DNA of 64,000 nucleotides from NCBI RefSeq assembly GCF_900182955.1, contig NZ_FXUL01000012.1, forward strand, positions 113,348 through 177,347. Reading direction: 5' to 3'. This DNA comes from Noviherbaspirillum suwonense (GTDB lineage: Bacteria; Pseudomonadota; Gammaproteobacteria; Burkholderiales; Burkholderiaceae_D). This document shows, piece by piece, positions 36,271-46,064 of the stretch. Each line of letters begins with the position of its first letter. Within the stretch, counting starts at the first letter, position 1. Both the position numbers and the translations under genes were made by a program. The notes below the pieces were generated by a model. That model searched no databases. It had not been told where the DNA came from and saw only the letters and a list, made by a program, of their open reading frames with translations.

Positions 36271-38355
36271 ATGCCCGATATCCCGCACGCCAGCCTGGGA
36301 CAGGCTCTGTTTACACCGCGCAGCATCGCCATCATTGGCGCTTCCGACGACCCGACCAAGACGTCCGGCCGGCCAGTGCTGTTCCTGCGCCGCGCCGGCT
36401 TTGCCGGGGCCGTGTACCCGGTCAACCCGCGCCGCGACACGGTGCTGGGCGAACGGGCCTGGCCCTCGGTGGCGGCCCTGCCCGAGGTGCCCGACCATGC
36501 GTATATCGTCACGTCGACCGAGCTGGTGCTGGACGCCGTGGAGGAATGCGGCCGTGCCGGGGTGCGGGTGGCAAGCATCCTGGCGAACGGGTTCTCGGAA
36601 GCCGGTCCGGACGGCATGGCGCGCGAGGCGCGGCTGCGCGAGATCTGCAAGCGCACCGGCATCCGGGTGGTCGGACCCAACAGCCTGGGCGTGGTCAATG
36701 TCCACCTGCGCTCGATGATCACCGCCAATGCCGCCTTCGCCGAGCCCGAGCTGCCGCCCGGCGGCATCTTTGTCGCCTCGCACAGCGGCAGCATGATCGG
36801 TGCGCTGGTTTCGCGCGGCAAGGAGCGCGGCATCGGCTTCGCCGGCTTGGTCTCGGTCGGCAACGAGGCCGATCTCGGCATCGGCGAAATCTGCATGGCG
36901 ACGCTGGACGATCCCGCGATCACGGGCTACCTGCTGTTTCTCGAGACCCTGCGCCAGAGCGCCCAACTGCGCTCGTTCGCACTGGCCGCCGCCGCACGCG
37001 GCAAGCCGGTGGCCGCATTCAAGCTGGGGCGTTCCGCCGCCGCGGCGGAGCTGGCGGTGTCGCATACCGGCGCGCTGGCCGGCGAGGATGACGTGGCCGA
37101 CGCCTTCCTGAAGGATTGCGGCATCGCCCGGGTGGAAACGCTGGAAGGCTTCATCGAATGTCTGCCGCTCCTTTCGCGCATGCCGGTCGCCGCGCGCGGA
37201 CCGGCGCGGGTCGGCGTGCTCACCACCACTGGCGGCGGCGCCGCGATGGTGGTCGACCAGCTCGGCATGCGCGGCGTCAACGTGGTCCGGCCGTCGGACG
37301 ACACCTTCCGCCGCCTGGCCGATGCCGGCGTCAACGTGGGCCATGGCGCCATCGTCGACCTGACGCTGGCCGGCACCCGCTATGACGTGATGAAAGCCGC
37401 GATCGACGTGATGTCGTCGGCCCCCGAGTTCGACCTGATCGTGGCGGTGGCGGGCTCGTCGGCCCGCTATCATCCGGACCTGGCAGTGCGTCCCATCATC
37501 GACAGCAAGGATGGCCCCAGGCCGCTGGTCGCTTTCCTGGTGCCGGAAGCGCCGCAGGCGCTGGCCCTGCTCACCGCGGCCGGGGTGCCGAACTTCCGCA
37601 CGCCCGAAGCCTGCGCCGACGCGATCGCCGCCGCCTTCGGCCGCCGCGCGCCGAGGGCGATCCCGGCGCAGCCGGCACACGGCGAAGCGGCGCCGGCCGG
37701 CGGCCGCCTGCTCGACGAGCTGCAGGCGTATGCGCTGCTGGAGCGCATCGGCGTGCCGCATGCGCCGGTCATGGCGATCGAGGTCGGCCAGGCGCTGCCG
37801 CCGGTGCCGCTCGCTTACCCGCTGGCCGTCAAGGTGCTGCATGCCGAGATTGCGCACAAGACCGATGTCGGCGGCGTGGTGCTGGGTGTGGCGGACGCCG
37901 GTGCGCTGGCCCGCGCGGTGCAAACGATTGCGCACGACGTTGCCGAACGCCGGGCCGGCACCACGGTGGACCGGGTGCTGGCGCAGTCCATGGTCAGGGG
38001 CCTGGGCGAAGTGCTGATCGGCTACCGCGTCGACGCCCAGGCCGGGCCGCTGGTCATGCTGGCCGCCGGCGGCGTGCTGACGGAAATCTACCGCGACCGC
38101 AGCCTGCGCATGGCGCCGGTCGACCTCGACACCGCGCATGACATGATCGGCGAGGTCCGGGCGCTGCAGGCGGTGGCCGGCTATCGCGGCAAGCCGCCGG
38201 GCGACCTCGACGCGCTGGCCGCGGCCATCGTCGCGCTGTCTGGCCTGGCGCTGCTGGAGGATGTGCGGGTGGCCGAGGCGGAGATCAATCCGCTGATCGT
38301 GCTGCCGGCCGGGCAGGGCGTCACCGCGGTCGACGCGCTGGTGCGCCTGGCCTGA
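36271..38355 (+). CDS. NDP-forming acyl-CoA synthetase (acetyl-CoA synthetase-like)
   Basis: This 694-residue enzyme forms acyl-CoA from acid, CoA and ATP (ADP-forming). The N-terminal CoA-binding domain starts IAIIGASDDPTKTSGRP. The second half has SHSGSMIGALVSRG and the phospho-histidine site VSHTGALAGEDD (about residue 272). The ATP-grasp region at the C-terminus carries YPLAVKVLHAEIAHKTDVGGVVLGV and EINPLIVLP. I chose ATG 36271 after CCAGGAGGA; the open extension from 36124 lacks features. It is divergent from the acyl-CoA dehydrogenase operon, and probably activates that pathway's acid. Confidence 0.9.
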   Translation: MPDIPHASLGQALFTPRSIAIIGASDDPTKTSGRPVLFLRRAGFAGAVYPVNPRRDTVLGERAWPSVAALPEVPDHAYIVTSTELVLDAVEECGRAGVRVASILANGFSEAGPDGMAREARLREICKRTGIRVVGPNSLGVVNVHLRSMITANAAFAEPELPPGGIFVASHSGSMIGALVSRGKERGIGFAGLVSVGNEADLGIGEICMATLDDPAITGYLLFLETLRQSAQLRSFALAAAARGKPVAAFKLGRSAAAAELAVSHTGALAGEDDVADAFLKDCGIARVETLEGFIECLPLLSRMPVAARGPARVGVLTTTGGGAAMVVDQLGMRGVNVVRPSDDTFRRLADAGVNVGHGAIVDLTLAGTRYDVMKAAIDVMSSAPEFDLIVAVAGSSARYHPDLAVRPIIDSKDGPRPLVAFLVPEAPQALALLTAAGVPNFRTPEACADAIAAAFGRRAPRAIPAQPAHGEAAPAGGRLLDELQAYALLERIGVPHAPVMAIEVGQALPPVPLAYPLAVKVLHAEIAHKTDVGGVVLGVADAGALARAVQTIAHDVAERRAGTTVDRVLAQSMVRGLGEVLIGYRVDAQAGPLVMLAAGGVLTEIYRDRSLRMAPVDLDTAHDMIGEVRALQAVAGYRGKPPGDLDALAAAIVALSGLALLEDVRVAEAEINPLIVLPAGQGVTAVDALVRLA

Positions 38356-38374
38356 CGCGGCGCCCGGGCAGGCA

Positions 38375-39277
38375 TCAGGCCCGGGTATGGCGGGTCTGGT
38401 CCAGCAGCCAGTCGCGAAACACGGCGACCTTGCGCGGCATGGCGTCGCGCTGCGGGCGCAGCAGGTAATACGCCAGGCCCTTGCGCACCACCCTGGGCAG
38501 CGGGCAGACCAGCGTGCCGCTGTCGAGTTCATGGTCGAGCAGGCGCACCTGGCCGATGGCCACGCCCAGGCCGTCGACGGCGGCCTGGTAGGTCAGGATG
38601 GAACTCGAGAACACCATGTTGTCGGGGTGCGCGGCAAGCGCAGGCTGGCCGACCGCGGCCAGCCAGTACGGCCAGTCCTCCTTGCGATAGCGCGAGTGCA
38701 GCAGCCGGTGGTGCTTCAGGTCGTCGACGCAACGCAGCGGCATCCCCGGCCGGTCCAGCAGCGCCGGGCTGCAGACCGGCGTGATGCAGTCGTCGAACAG
38801 GGGGTCGCAATGCACGCCCGGCCAGCCGCCGTCGCCGAACTGGATCGCGAGGTCGAGCGCGTCGCTGGAAAAATCGGCCGGCGTGACATCGGTGCTGAGC
38901 TGCACATCGATTTCCGGGTACGCCTGCTGGAACGCCGGCAGCCGGCGCATCAGCCATTTCGCGGCAAAGGTCGTGTAGGCGCGCACCCGGAGCGGACCGC
39001 CGCGGCTCTGGGTCAGCAGGTTCTGGGTCGCGGCCACGATGCGCGCGAACGCCGGGCCGATCTCCTGCTGGTAGGCGCGGCCCGCCTCGGTCAGGCTGAT
39101 GCCGCGCTGTTCCCGGTGGAACAGCCTGACCTGCAGGTAATCCTCCAGCAGCGAAATCTGCCGGCTCACTGCGGACTGGCTCACATGCAACTCGTCCGCC
39201 CCCTTGGTAAAGCTGCCCAGCCGGGCAACCGCTTCGAACACCCGCAGTGGATTCAGCGGTGGAATTATTTTGGCCAT
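38375..39277 (-). CDS. LysR-type regulator, GcvA-like
   Basis: This 300-residue regulator has the N-terminal winged helix (LNPLRVFEAVARLGSFTKGADELHVSQSAVSRQISLLE), where the LRVFEAV start and SQSAVSRQI recognition helix are typical of the GcvA/TrpI group, and a C-terminal periplasmic-binding-like effector domain. I chose ATG 39277 after CAGGAGACGTC. It is the last gene of a minus-strand run (2-hydroxyacid dehydrogenase, aldolase, regulator) and converges on the acyl-CoA synthetase. It may control these genes; the operator was not identified. Confidence 0.9.
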   Translation of the reverse strand: MAKIIPPLNPLRVFEAVARLGSFTKGADELHVSQSAVSRQISLLEDYLQVRLFHREQRGISLTEAGRAYQQEIGPAFARIVAATQNLLTQSRGGPLRVRAYTTFAAKWLMRRLPAFQQAYPEIDVQLSTDVTPADFSSDALDLAIQFGDGGWPGVHCDPLFDDCITPVCSPALLDRPGMPLRCVDDLKHHRLLHSRYRKEDWPYWLAAVGQPALAAHPDNMVFSSSILTYQAAVDGLGVAIGQVRLLDHELDSGTLVCPLPRVVRKGLAYYLLRPQRDAMPRKVAVFRDWLLDQTRHTRA

Positions 39278-39374
39278 GACGTCTCCTGTGCGCAAAGTAT
39301 ACGGCAGCCACGGCCAGCGACTGCCGTCCGCGGCGCAGCCCGGCATGCGCCGGCGCGGCGGCCAGGGGCGCGGA

Positions 39375-40163
39375 TCAGGTCTTGTAGCTGGGATCCAGCC
39401 GATCGAGCTTGCGCAGCAGCGCCGGCCACTCCATCAGGCCGTAGGGCCGGCGCGTGCCGGGCTGGTAATTGTTCCAGGTCTCTTCCAGCACCTGCTGCGG
39501 CACCGGCGCGAACGGACTGTTGGCCGCCATTGCCGCCAGCTGCGAGCGGCAGGCAAGTTCCAGCCGGTGCATCCAGTTGAAGGCTTCGCCCACCGTGCGG
39601 CCCACGGTCAGCACGCCATGGTTGCGCAGGACCAGCGCTTCGCCGCTGCCAAGGTCGGCAATCAGCGATGCCTGCTCGGCCTCGTTGAGCACCACGCCCT
39701 GGTAGTCGTGATAGCCGATCTTCAGGAAGCGCATCGCGGTCTGGGTCAGCGGCAGCAGGCCGCAGGCGAGCGAGGACACGGCCATCGACGCCCAGCTGTG
39801 GGTGTGGATCACGCAGCCGACATCGCTGCGGGCCGCATGCACGGCGGTATGGATCACCGCGCCGGCCTTGTTGACCGTGTAGTTCAGCGCGCCGAAGTCG
39901 GGCGCGGTAACGATCCTGCCATCGTGGTCCATCTTGAGCAGGCAGGACGCCGTGATTTCCTCGTACATCATGCCGTATGGGTTGATCAGGTAGGTGCCTT
40001 CCTCGCCGGGGATCGCCGCCGAGATATGGTTGGCCATCATGTCGGACATGCCATACATCTCGACCAGCCGGTAACAGGCCGCCAGGTTGACCCGGGCTTC
40101 CCATTCCGCCTCGGAGCAGCGGTCCTTCATGCTGGCAATCTGCAGTACGCCATCTTTTACCAT
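39375..40163 (-). CDS. Class II aldolase/adducin-family protein
   Basis: This 262-residue enzyme resembles fuculose-phosphate aldolase and decarboxylase relatives. Zinc ligands are visible as the histidines in CVIHTHSWAS (about residue 120) and LVLRNHGVLTVGRTV (about residue 185), with MANHISAAIPG near residue 45. I chose ATG 40163 since AAGGAGACGACG precedes it at ideal spacing; an ATG at 40193 is possible. It lies 38 bases after the 2-hydroxyacid dehydrogenase gene, so it is co-transcribed. Reaction unknown; possible 2-oxo or hydroxy acid aldol cleavage. Confidence 0.88.
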   Translation of the reverse strand: MVKDGVLQIASMKDRCSEAEWEARVNLAACYRLVEMYGMSDMMANHISAAIPGEEGTYLINPYGMMYEEITASCLLKMDHDGRIVTAPDFGALNYTVNKAGAVIHTAVHAARSDVGCVIHTHSWASMAVSSLACGLLPLTQTAMRFLKIGYHDYQGVVLNEAEQASLIADLGSGEALVLRNHGVLTVGRTVGEAFNWMHRLELACRSQLAAMAANSPFAPVPQQVLEETWNNYQPGTRRPYGLMEWPALLRKLDRLDPSYKT

Positions 40164-40201
40164 CGTCGTCTCCTTCATCCATTCATAATTCATCGATGCC
40201 T

Positions 40202-41212
40202 TCAGGGCATCGGGTTGCGCATCGCCTGGCCGCTGCGCCAGCGCGCCAGGTTGTCCAGGAACAGCTCGGCGACCGCGGCATAGTGGCCGCTGGTATGGCC
40301 GGCGGTGTGCGGCGAGACGATCACGTTCGGCAGGTCCCAGAGCGGCGACAGCGGCGACAGCGGCTCGGTCTCGAAGACATCGAGGAAGGCCCCGCCCAGC
40401 GCGCCGGAGGCCAGCGCCGCGACCAGGTCGCGCTCGACGGCGACCTCGCCGCGGGCGACGTTGATGACGCGGGCGCCTGCCGGAAGCAGGGCCAGGCGCG
40501 CCGCGTCCAGCAGTCCCCGGGTCTGACCGGTCAACGGGCAGGCGAGGATGACCCAGTCGGCCAGCGGCAATGCCTCGTTCAGGCGGTCGAAGGGCAGCAC
40601 GCGGTCGCAGTGCGGCGTCGCCGCGTCGCTGCGCCGCACGCCGATGACCTGCAGGCGCAGCATCTTCAGCAGCCGCGCGGCCTCCTGGCCGATCGGCCCC
40701 AGCCCGACGATCAGCGCTGTCTGTCCGGCCAGGTCGCGCGGCGCGCGTGCCCCGAGCAGCGGCTCCCACGCATGCCGCCGCTGCGCCGCCATCAGGTCGG
40801 GCAGCCGTCGGCCGAGCGCCAGCAGCGCGGCCAGGATCATCTGCGCCACCGCTTCCGCATTGGCGCCGGACGAGGTGGTGACAATGACGCCCCGGGCGCG
40901 CAGCTCCGGGTAGATCGGCCGGTCCGCGCCGGCCGAATGACCATGCACCCATGCCAGGCGCGGCGCATGCCGCAGGATGTCGTAGAAGCGCAGCAGCGCA
41001 TCGGTCAGCACGGTTTTGCTGGACGTGCCGGTGACGTCGCGGCTGATGAACGCAATATCGATGTCGTGGCTGCCGGTCGCCGGCAGGTCGGAAGGCCGGA
41101 CGATCGTATAGGGCTGGTCCTGGAACAGCCGGGCCATGCCCGGGCCCAGATGGGCGGCGGCCTGGTCCGACAGCAGGATGACCGGCGCCGGCCGGGCTGG
41201 AGTCGTGAGCAT
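40202..41212 (-). CDS. D-isomer-specific 2-hydroxyacid dehydrogenase
   Basis: This 336-residue NAD(P)-dependent dehydrogenase has the Rossmann motif ALIVGLGPIGQEAARLLK (about residue 165), Arg in INVARGEVAVERDL, Glu in DVFETEPLS and His in VSPHTAGH. It is the first gene of the minus-strand aldolase/LysR unit and is divergent from the LysR gene at 41430, so both promoters share the 217-base gap. It differs clearly in sequence from the dehydrogenase at 30588. Substrate not predicted. Confidence 0.9.
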   Translation of the reverse strand: MLTTPARPAPVILLSDQAAAHLGPGMARLFQDQPYTIVRPSDLPATGSHDIDIAFISRDVTGTSSKTVLTDALLRFYDILRHAPRLAWVHGHSAGADRPIYPELRARGVIVTTSSGANAEAVAQMILAALLALGRRLPDLMAAQRRHAWEPLLGARAPRDLAGQTALIVGLGPIGQEAARLLKMLRLQVIGVRRSDAATPHCDRVLPFDRLNEALPLADWVILACPLTGQTRGLLDAARLALLPAGARVINVARGEVAVERDLVAALASGALGGAFLDVFETEPLSPLSPLWDLPNVIVSPHTAGHTSGHYAAVAELFLDNLARWRSGQAMRNPMP

Positions 41213-41429
41213 CGTTTGCGGAAGCGGTTGGTGGATCGATGCCGGAATGGCTGACGCATTCTAGCCATTCCCGGCCGGGCCGAGTTGACGGATTGGAAAG
41301 GCAGCATTGCCGACGCCATATGCATTCCGCGCGGCTCAAGGCTCGACAAGTGACGCGGCCATGTCGCATGCCTTACACTGGCCGGCATTGGCACCGGAAG
41401 GCCTCACCCTGTTTCACGGCATACGCAGC

Positions 41430-42338
41430 ATGACAAAAACGCTCGACACCCACCTGCTGGACCTCTTTGTGTCCGTGATCGAGAAAAAAAGCCTGACCCA
41501 GGCCGGACGGGACATGCACCTGGTCGTGTCCGCGGTCAGCAAGCGCATGGATGAACTGGAGCGCCAGGTCGGCCGCACGCTGTTGAAGCGCCACGGCCGC
41601 GGCATCGAGCCGACCGCCGCCGGCGACCTGCTCTACTTGTATGCGAAATCCATCCTGCGCAGCCTGCGCGCCGCCGACGAGGCGCTTGCGGAATTCGACA
41701 GCACCGGCGTGCGCAAGATCCGGCTGCTGGCCAACCAGACATCCATCCTGCAAAGCCTGCCGGCCGAGATCGCCGGCTTCCTGGCCGGCCGCGCCAACAC
41801 CTCGATCGAACTGACCGAAGGCCATAGCGTCGACATCCCGGCGATGGTCCATGACGGCCATGCCGATGTCGGCATCTACCATGCGCCGTATCCGGCGGCC
41901 GGCGTGCTGTCGACGCCCTACCGGCAGGACCGCATCGGCCTGGTGGTGCCGAACGGCCACCCTCTGCAGGCACGCGGCGCGGTGTTCTTCGAAGAGGCGC
42001 TCGACTATCCGCTGGTCGGCAACTTCCCGCGCCATAGCCTCGACCTGTTCCTGGAGCTGGCCGGCGCGTCGCTGTCGCGGCCGCCGACCGTGGTGCTGTC
42101 GGTGTCGAATTTCGAGGCGCGCTGCCACATGGTGAAGGAGGGCGTCGGCATCGCCATGGTGCCCGAGGACGTCGCCCGCCGTTACCTGGGCCCGCTCGGC
42201 CTGTCGCTCGTCCGCATCGACGACGACTGGGCGCAGCGCCAGTTCTACGCCTGCATGCGCGCGCAGCACAGCGGCGACAGCCATGCCGGCAGCCTGCTCG
42301 CACACCTGTGCAGCCCGGACGTCCGGCATGCCGGCTAA
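41430..42338 (+). CDS. LysR-type transcriptional regulator
   Basis: This 302-residue LysR protein has the helix-turn-helix LDLFVSVIEKKSLTQAGRDMHLVVSAVSKRMDELER, then a substrate-binding domain with VSNFEARCHMVKEGVGIAMVPE. ATG 41430 gives a conventional start (MTKTLDTHLLDLF); upstream is only junk. It is divergent from the 2-hydroxyacid dehydrogenase/aldolase unit and probably its regulator, since LysR genes are usually divergent from their targets. The second LysR gene follows 36 bases later on the same strand. Confidence 0.9.
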   Translation: MTKTLDTHLLDLFVSVIEKKSLTQAGRDMHLVVSAVSKRMDELERQVGRTLLKRHGRGIEPTAAGDLLYLYAKSILRSLRAADEALAEFDSTGVRKIRLLANQTSILQSLPAEIAGFLAGRANTSIELTEGHSVDIPAMVHDGHADVGIYHAPYPAAGVLSTPYRQDRIGLVVPNGHPLQARGAVFFEEALDYPLVGNFPRHSLDLFLELAGASLSRPPTVVLSVSNFEARCHMVKEGVGIAMVPEDVARRYLGPLGLSLVRIDDDWAQRQFYACMRAQHSGDSHAGSLLAHLCSPDVRHAG

Positions 42339-42374
42339 GCGCCGCCCGCAGCGGCAGGGCTGCTGAGGCGCATC

Positions 42375-43301
42375 ATGGAATTGCGCCAGTTACGTTACTT
42401 CGTGCGGATCGTCGAACTCGGCAGCATGGGCCGCGCCGCGCAAGACCTGGGCGTGGTCACCTCCGCGCTGAGCCAGCAGATCAGCCGTCTGGAAAGCGAG
42501 CTGTCGACCCGGCTGCTGCAGCGCACGTCCAGCGGCGTGCTGCCGACCGACGCCGGCCTGGCATTCTGGCGCCAGGCCCAGCTGGCGCTGCGGCATGCCG
42601 ACGACGCGGTGCGCGCCGCCCAGCTCGCACGCCTGTCCGGCCATGTCAGCGTTGGCCTCGCGCCCAGCACCAGCGCGGTGCTGGGCCTGCCGTTCATGGC
42701 GGCCATGCGGGAACACTATCCGGACGTGCGCCTGCACCTGGTCGAAAGCCTGTCGGGCAATCTGGCCGCGATGCTGCGCGCGCGCCAGCTCGACCTGGCG
42801 GTGCTGTTCCAGTCCGACCGCGGCCAGCGCTGGAGCGTGCTGCCGCTGCTCGACGAGCGCCTGTTCCTGATCGCCCGGCGCGGCCTGTTCGGCCTGCCCG
42901 AGCGGGACACGATCGAGGTCGATGAACTGGCGGACGTGCCGCTCATCCTGCCCAGCAACCAGCACGGCTTGCGCGCGCTGCTCAATGCCGCGGCCAGCCG
43001 CGGCCGCTCCGCGCTGAACGTGGTCGCGGAAATCGACGGACTGGCCATGCTGATGGACGCGGTCCATGCCGGCTACGGCGCGACCATCCAGCCGGGCGCC
43101 GCGCTGGCGCGCCGGACCGACGAACCGCTGGCGGTGCTCGAGGTCGTCGACAGCGCGGCCCGCCGGCCCAACCTGCTGGTGAGCCTGTCCGACGACGAAT
43201 TGTCGCCGGCAGGGCTCGCGGCCCGGGTGGTGCTGGACCGCGTCGCGCGGGAACTCGTCGAAGCGGGGCGCTGGCCGGGCGCGACTCTTCACGAACCGTG
43301 A
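42375..43301 (+). CDS. LysR-type regulator, candidate TcuR-like
   Basis: This 308-residue LysR protein begins MELRQLRYFVRIVELGSMGRAAQDLGVVTSALSQQISRLE, a typical Nac/Cbl-like helix-turn-helix, followed by an effector domain. It lies 75 bases upstream of tcuA on the same strand, whereas Salmonella tcuR is the regulator of tcuABC. Control of tcuAB is likely by position, but not shown. The ATG is the natural start and no alternative was evident. Confidence 0.88.
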   Translation: MELRQLRYFVRIVELGSMGRAAQDLGVVTSALSQQISRLESELSTRLLQRTSSGVLPTDAGLAFWRQAQLALRHADDAVRAAQLARLSGHVSVGLAPSTSAVLGLPFMAAMREHYPDVRLHLVESLSGNLAAMLRARQLDLAVLFQSDRGQRWSVLPLLDERLFLIARRGLFGLPERDTIEVDELADVPLILPSNQHGLRALLNAAASRGRSALNVVAEIDGLAMLMDAVHAGYGATIQPGAALARRTDEPLAVLEVVDSAARRPNLLVSLSDDELSPAGLAARVVLDRVARELVEAGRWPGATLHEP

Positions 43302-43376
43302 ACGCCTGTTGCCGGCAAGGCGCTGGCGCCATCCGGCAGCACGGCATACAGTCCGCCTACTGTCGGGAGAACAAGT

Positions 43377-44804
43377 ATGGTGGACGTGCTGGTAATCGGG
43401 GGAGGCAATGCCGCATTGTGCGCGGCGCTGATGGCGCGCGAGGCCGGCGCATCGGTGATGCTGCTGGAATCGGCGCCGCGTGAATGGCGCGGCGGCAATT
43501 CGCAGCACACGCGCAACCTGCGCTGCATGCATGACGCGCCGCAGGACGTGCTGGTCGACGCCTATCCCGAGGAAGAATACTGGCAGGACCTGCTGAAAGT
43601 GACCGGCGGCCTGACCAACGAGCACCTGGCGCGCCTGACCATCCGCGCGTCCGCCACTTGCCGTCCATGGATGCAGAAGCATGGCGTGCGCTTCCAGCCG
43701 CCGCTGTCGGGCGCGCTGCATGTGGCGCGCACCAACGCCTTCTTCATGGGCGGCGGCAAGGCGCTGGTCAACGCCTACTACCGCAGCGCCGAGGCGATGG
43801 GCGTGGCCGTGCAGTACGACACGCCAGTCGACGCCATCGAACTGGATGATGGCCGCTTCTTCGCCGCCCGCAGCGGCGAGCGGCGCTTCGAGGCGCGCGC
43901 CTGCGTGCTGGCCGCCGGCGGCTTCGAGTCCAACCTGGCCTGGATGCGCGAGGCATGGGGCCAGAACGCCGCGGGCGAATGGCCCGCCGACAATTTCCTG
44001 ATCCGTGGCACCCGCTTCAACCAGGGCGTCCTGCTGAAATACATGATCGACGCCGGGGCCGACGTGATCGGCGACCCGTCGCAGTCGCACTGCGTGGCTA
44101 TCGACGCCCGGGCGCCGCTGTACGACGGCGGCATCTGCACCCGGATCGACTGCGTCTCGCTGGGCGTGGTGGTCAACCGGCAGGGCGAGCGCTTTTATGA
44201 TGAAGGCGAGGACTTCTGGCCGAAGCGCTATGCGATCTGGGGCCGGCTCGTCGCCGAGCAGCCTGGGCAGATCGGCTATTCCATCATCGACGCCAAGGCC
44301 ATCGGCCGCTTCATGCCGCCGGTCTTTCCCGGCACCACGGCGGCGACGCTGGACGAACTCGCGCAAAAGCTCGGGCTGCCGGGCGAACCCTTTTTGCGCA
44401 CCCTGGCGGACTACAACGCGGCCTGCCGGGTCGGCACCTTCGACCACACCGCGCTGGACGATTGCCATACCGAGGGCATCGCGCCGGCCAAGACCCACTG
44501 GGCGCGACCGATCGACACGCCGCCGTACTATGCCTATCCGCTGCGGCCGGGCATCACCTTCACCTACCTGGGCCTGCGGGTCGATGAGCATGCGGCGGTG
44601 CATTTTGGCGGACAGCCCAGCGACAACCTGTTCGTGGCCGGTGAAATGATGGCCGGGAACGTGCTCGGCAAGGGCTACACCGCCGGCGTGGGTATGTCGA
44701 TCGGCACCGCATTCGGCCGCATCGCCGGCGCCCGCGCGGCGACAGCCGCCCTGCATGCAGCGCAAGCAACACAAGGACGAGGACAACACCATGCAACAGC
44801 TTGA
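43377..44804 (+). CDS. tcuA: FAD-dependent tricarballylate dehydrogenase
   Basis: This 475-residue flavoprotein of the fumarate-reductase-like family oxidises tricarballylate to cis-aconitate in known systems. The N-terminal dinucleotide fold [21 protein letters not shown] binds FAD. Later motifs are [28 protein letters not shown] and the C-terminal [34 protein letters not shown]. TcuA was named because of overall layout and the adjoining tcuB. GGGAG precedes the ATG. TcuB begins 14 bases inside its end. The acid substrate may differ from tricarballylate. Confidence 0.88.
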   Translation: MVDVLVIGGGNAALCAALMAREAGASVMLLESAPREWRGGNSQHTRNLRCMHDAPQDVLVDAYPEEEYWQDLLKVTGGLTNEHLARLTIRASATCRPWMQKHGVRFQPPLSGALHVARTNAFFMGGGKALVNAYYRSAEAMGVAVQYDTPVDAIELDDGRFFAARSGERRFEARACVLAAGGFESNLAWMREAWGQNAAGEWPADNFLIRGTRFNQGVLLKYMIDAGADVIGDPSQSHCVAIDARAPLYDGGICTRIDCVSLGVVVNRQGERFYDEGEDFWPKRYAIWGRLVAEQPGQIGYSIIDAKAIGRFMPPVFPGTTAATLDELAQKLGLPGEPFLRTLADYNAACRVGTFDHTALDDCHTEGIAPAKTHWARPIDTPPYYAYPLRPGITFTYLGLRVDEHAAVHFGGQPSDNLFVAGEMMAGNVLGKGYTAGVGMSIGTAFGRIAGARAATAALHAAQATQGRGQHHATA

Positions 44805-46002
44805 CGCGCTGGTGCGCGACGCGCGCGACCAGGCCGCCCCTTCCGACGACCGCGTGCTGCGCCCGGCCGGCGGCCCGCAGCCGGAGAGACCAGTGCAGGC
44901 GCTGACCGCGCCGGAAGCCGAAGTCGCGCGCCAGATGCAGATCTGCAATGCCTGCCGCTACTGCGAAGGTTTTTGCGCGGTCTTCCCGGCCATGACGCGG
45001 CGGCTGGAATTCGCCAAGGCCGATGTGCATTACCTTGCCAACCTGTGCCACAACTGCGGCGCCTGCTACCACGCGTGCCAGTACGCGCCGCCGCACGAGT
45101 TTGCCGTCAACGTGCCGCAGGCAATGGCCGTGGTGCGCGGTCAGACCTACGCGGAATATGCATGGCCGCCCGCCATGGGCGCGCTGTACCGGCGCAACGG
45201 GCTGACCGTGGCGCTGGCGCTGGCCGCCGGCCTGGCGCTGTTCCTGGTGCTGGGACTGGCTCGCAACGGCACGCTGCTGCATGCGCCGCTGGCCGGCAAT
45301 TTCTATGCGATCTTCCCGCATAACCTGATGGCCGCGCTGTTCGGCGCCGTTTTCGGCTTCGCGGTGCTGGCGCTGGGCATCGGGGTGACCCGCTTCTGGC
45401 GGGACGTGTCGCCCGGCCGCGCATCCGGCGCGGCAGTGGCCGAGGCCGCGCACCATGCGCTGGCGCTCACCTACCTGGGCGGCGGGCACGGGGAGGGCTG
45501 CAACGAGGAAGACGACCGGTTCACCCTGGTGCGCCGCCGCTTCCATCACGCCACGTTCTACGGCTTCATGCTGTGCTTCGCGTCGACCTCGGTCGCCACG
45601 CTGTACCACTACCTGCTCGGACTGCCGGCGCCCTATGCGCTGACCAGCCTGCCGGTGCTGCTGGGCACGGCAGGCGGCATCGGCCTGCTGGTCGGGCCGG
45701 CCGGGCTGCTGTGGCTGAACCTGCGCCGGCATCCGGCGCAGGGCGACCTCCGGCAGCGGCCGATGGACCGCGGATTCATCGCCCTGCTGCTGCTGACCAG
45801 CGCCACCGGCCTGGCGCTGCTGGCCTGGCGCGACAGCGGCGCGATGGGCCTGCTGCTGGCGGTGCACCTCGGCGTCGTCATGGCGCTGTTTGCGACCCTC
45901 CCGTATGGCAAGTTCGCCCACGGCATTTACCGCAGCGCCGCGCTGCTCAAGGCCGCCATCGAGAAACGGCAGGCCAGCAAGCTGCAGCTCGGGTCGGACT
46001 GA
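44791..46002 (+). CDS. tcuB: Tricarballylate utilisation protein, Fe-S/membrane electron-transfer subunit
   Basis: This protein of about 403 residues reoxidises TcuA's FADH2 and passes electrons to the quinone pool. Two Fe-S motifs are seen near residues 55-60 and 90-100: [15 protein letters not shown] and [16 protein letters not shown]. After them are hydrophobic segments, including [16 protein letters not shown] and [18 protein letters not shown], with several histidines suited to haem b. I chose ATG 44791 because GGACGAGGA precedes it. It overlaps tcuA by 14 bases. The known tcuC transporter is absent; a Bug receptor gene follows instead. Confidence 0.88.
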   Translation: MQQLDALVRDARDQAAPSDDRVLRPAGGPQPERPVQALTAPEAEVARQMQICNACRYCEGFCAVFPAMTRRLEFAKADVHYLANLCHNCGACYHACQYAPPHEFAVNVPQAMAVVRGQTYAEYAWPPAMGALYRRNGLTVALALAAGLALFLVLGLARNGTLLHAPLAGNFYAIFPHNLMAALFGAVFGFAVLALGIGVTRFWRDVSPGRASGAAVAEAAHHALALTYLGGGHGEGCNEEDDRFTLVRRRFHHATFYGFMLCFASTSVATLYHYLLGLPAPYALTSLPVLLGTAGGIGLLVGPAGLLWLNLRRHPAQGDLRQRPMDRGFIALLLLTSATGLALLAWRDSGAMGLLLAVHLGVVMALFATLPYGKFAHGIYRSAALLKAAIEKRQASKLQLGSD

Positions 46003-46064
46003 CCCGGCGGGCCGCGCGGGCCGGTGCGCATCGCGTATTCATAACAAACAACGAGGAGACAACC

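Noticed and set aside
41213..41429. Long minus-strand open frame continuing the aldolase frame through the dehydrogenase and into this gap
   Set aside because: It is an out-of-frame shadow of the 2-hydroxyacid dehydrogenase gene in GC-rich sequence; the aldolase has its own ribosome site and start at 40163.
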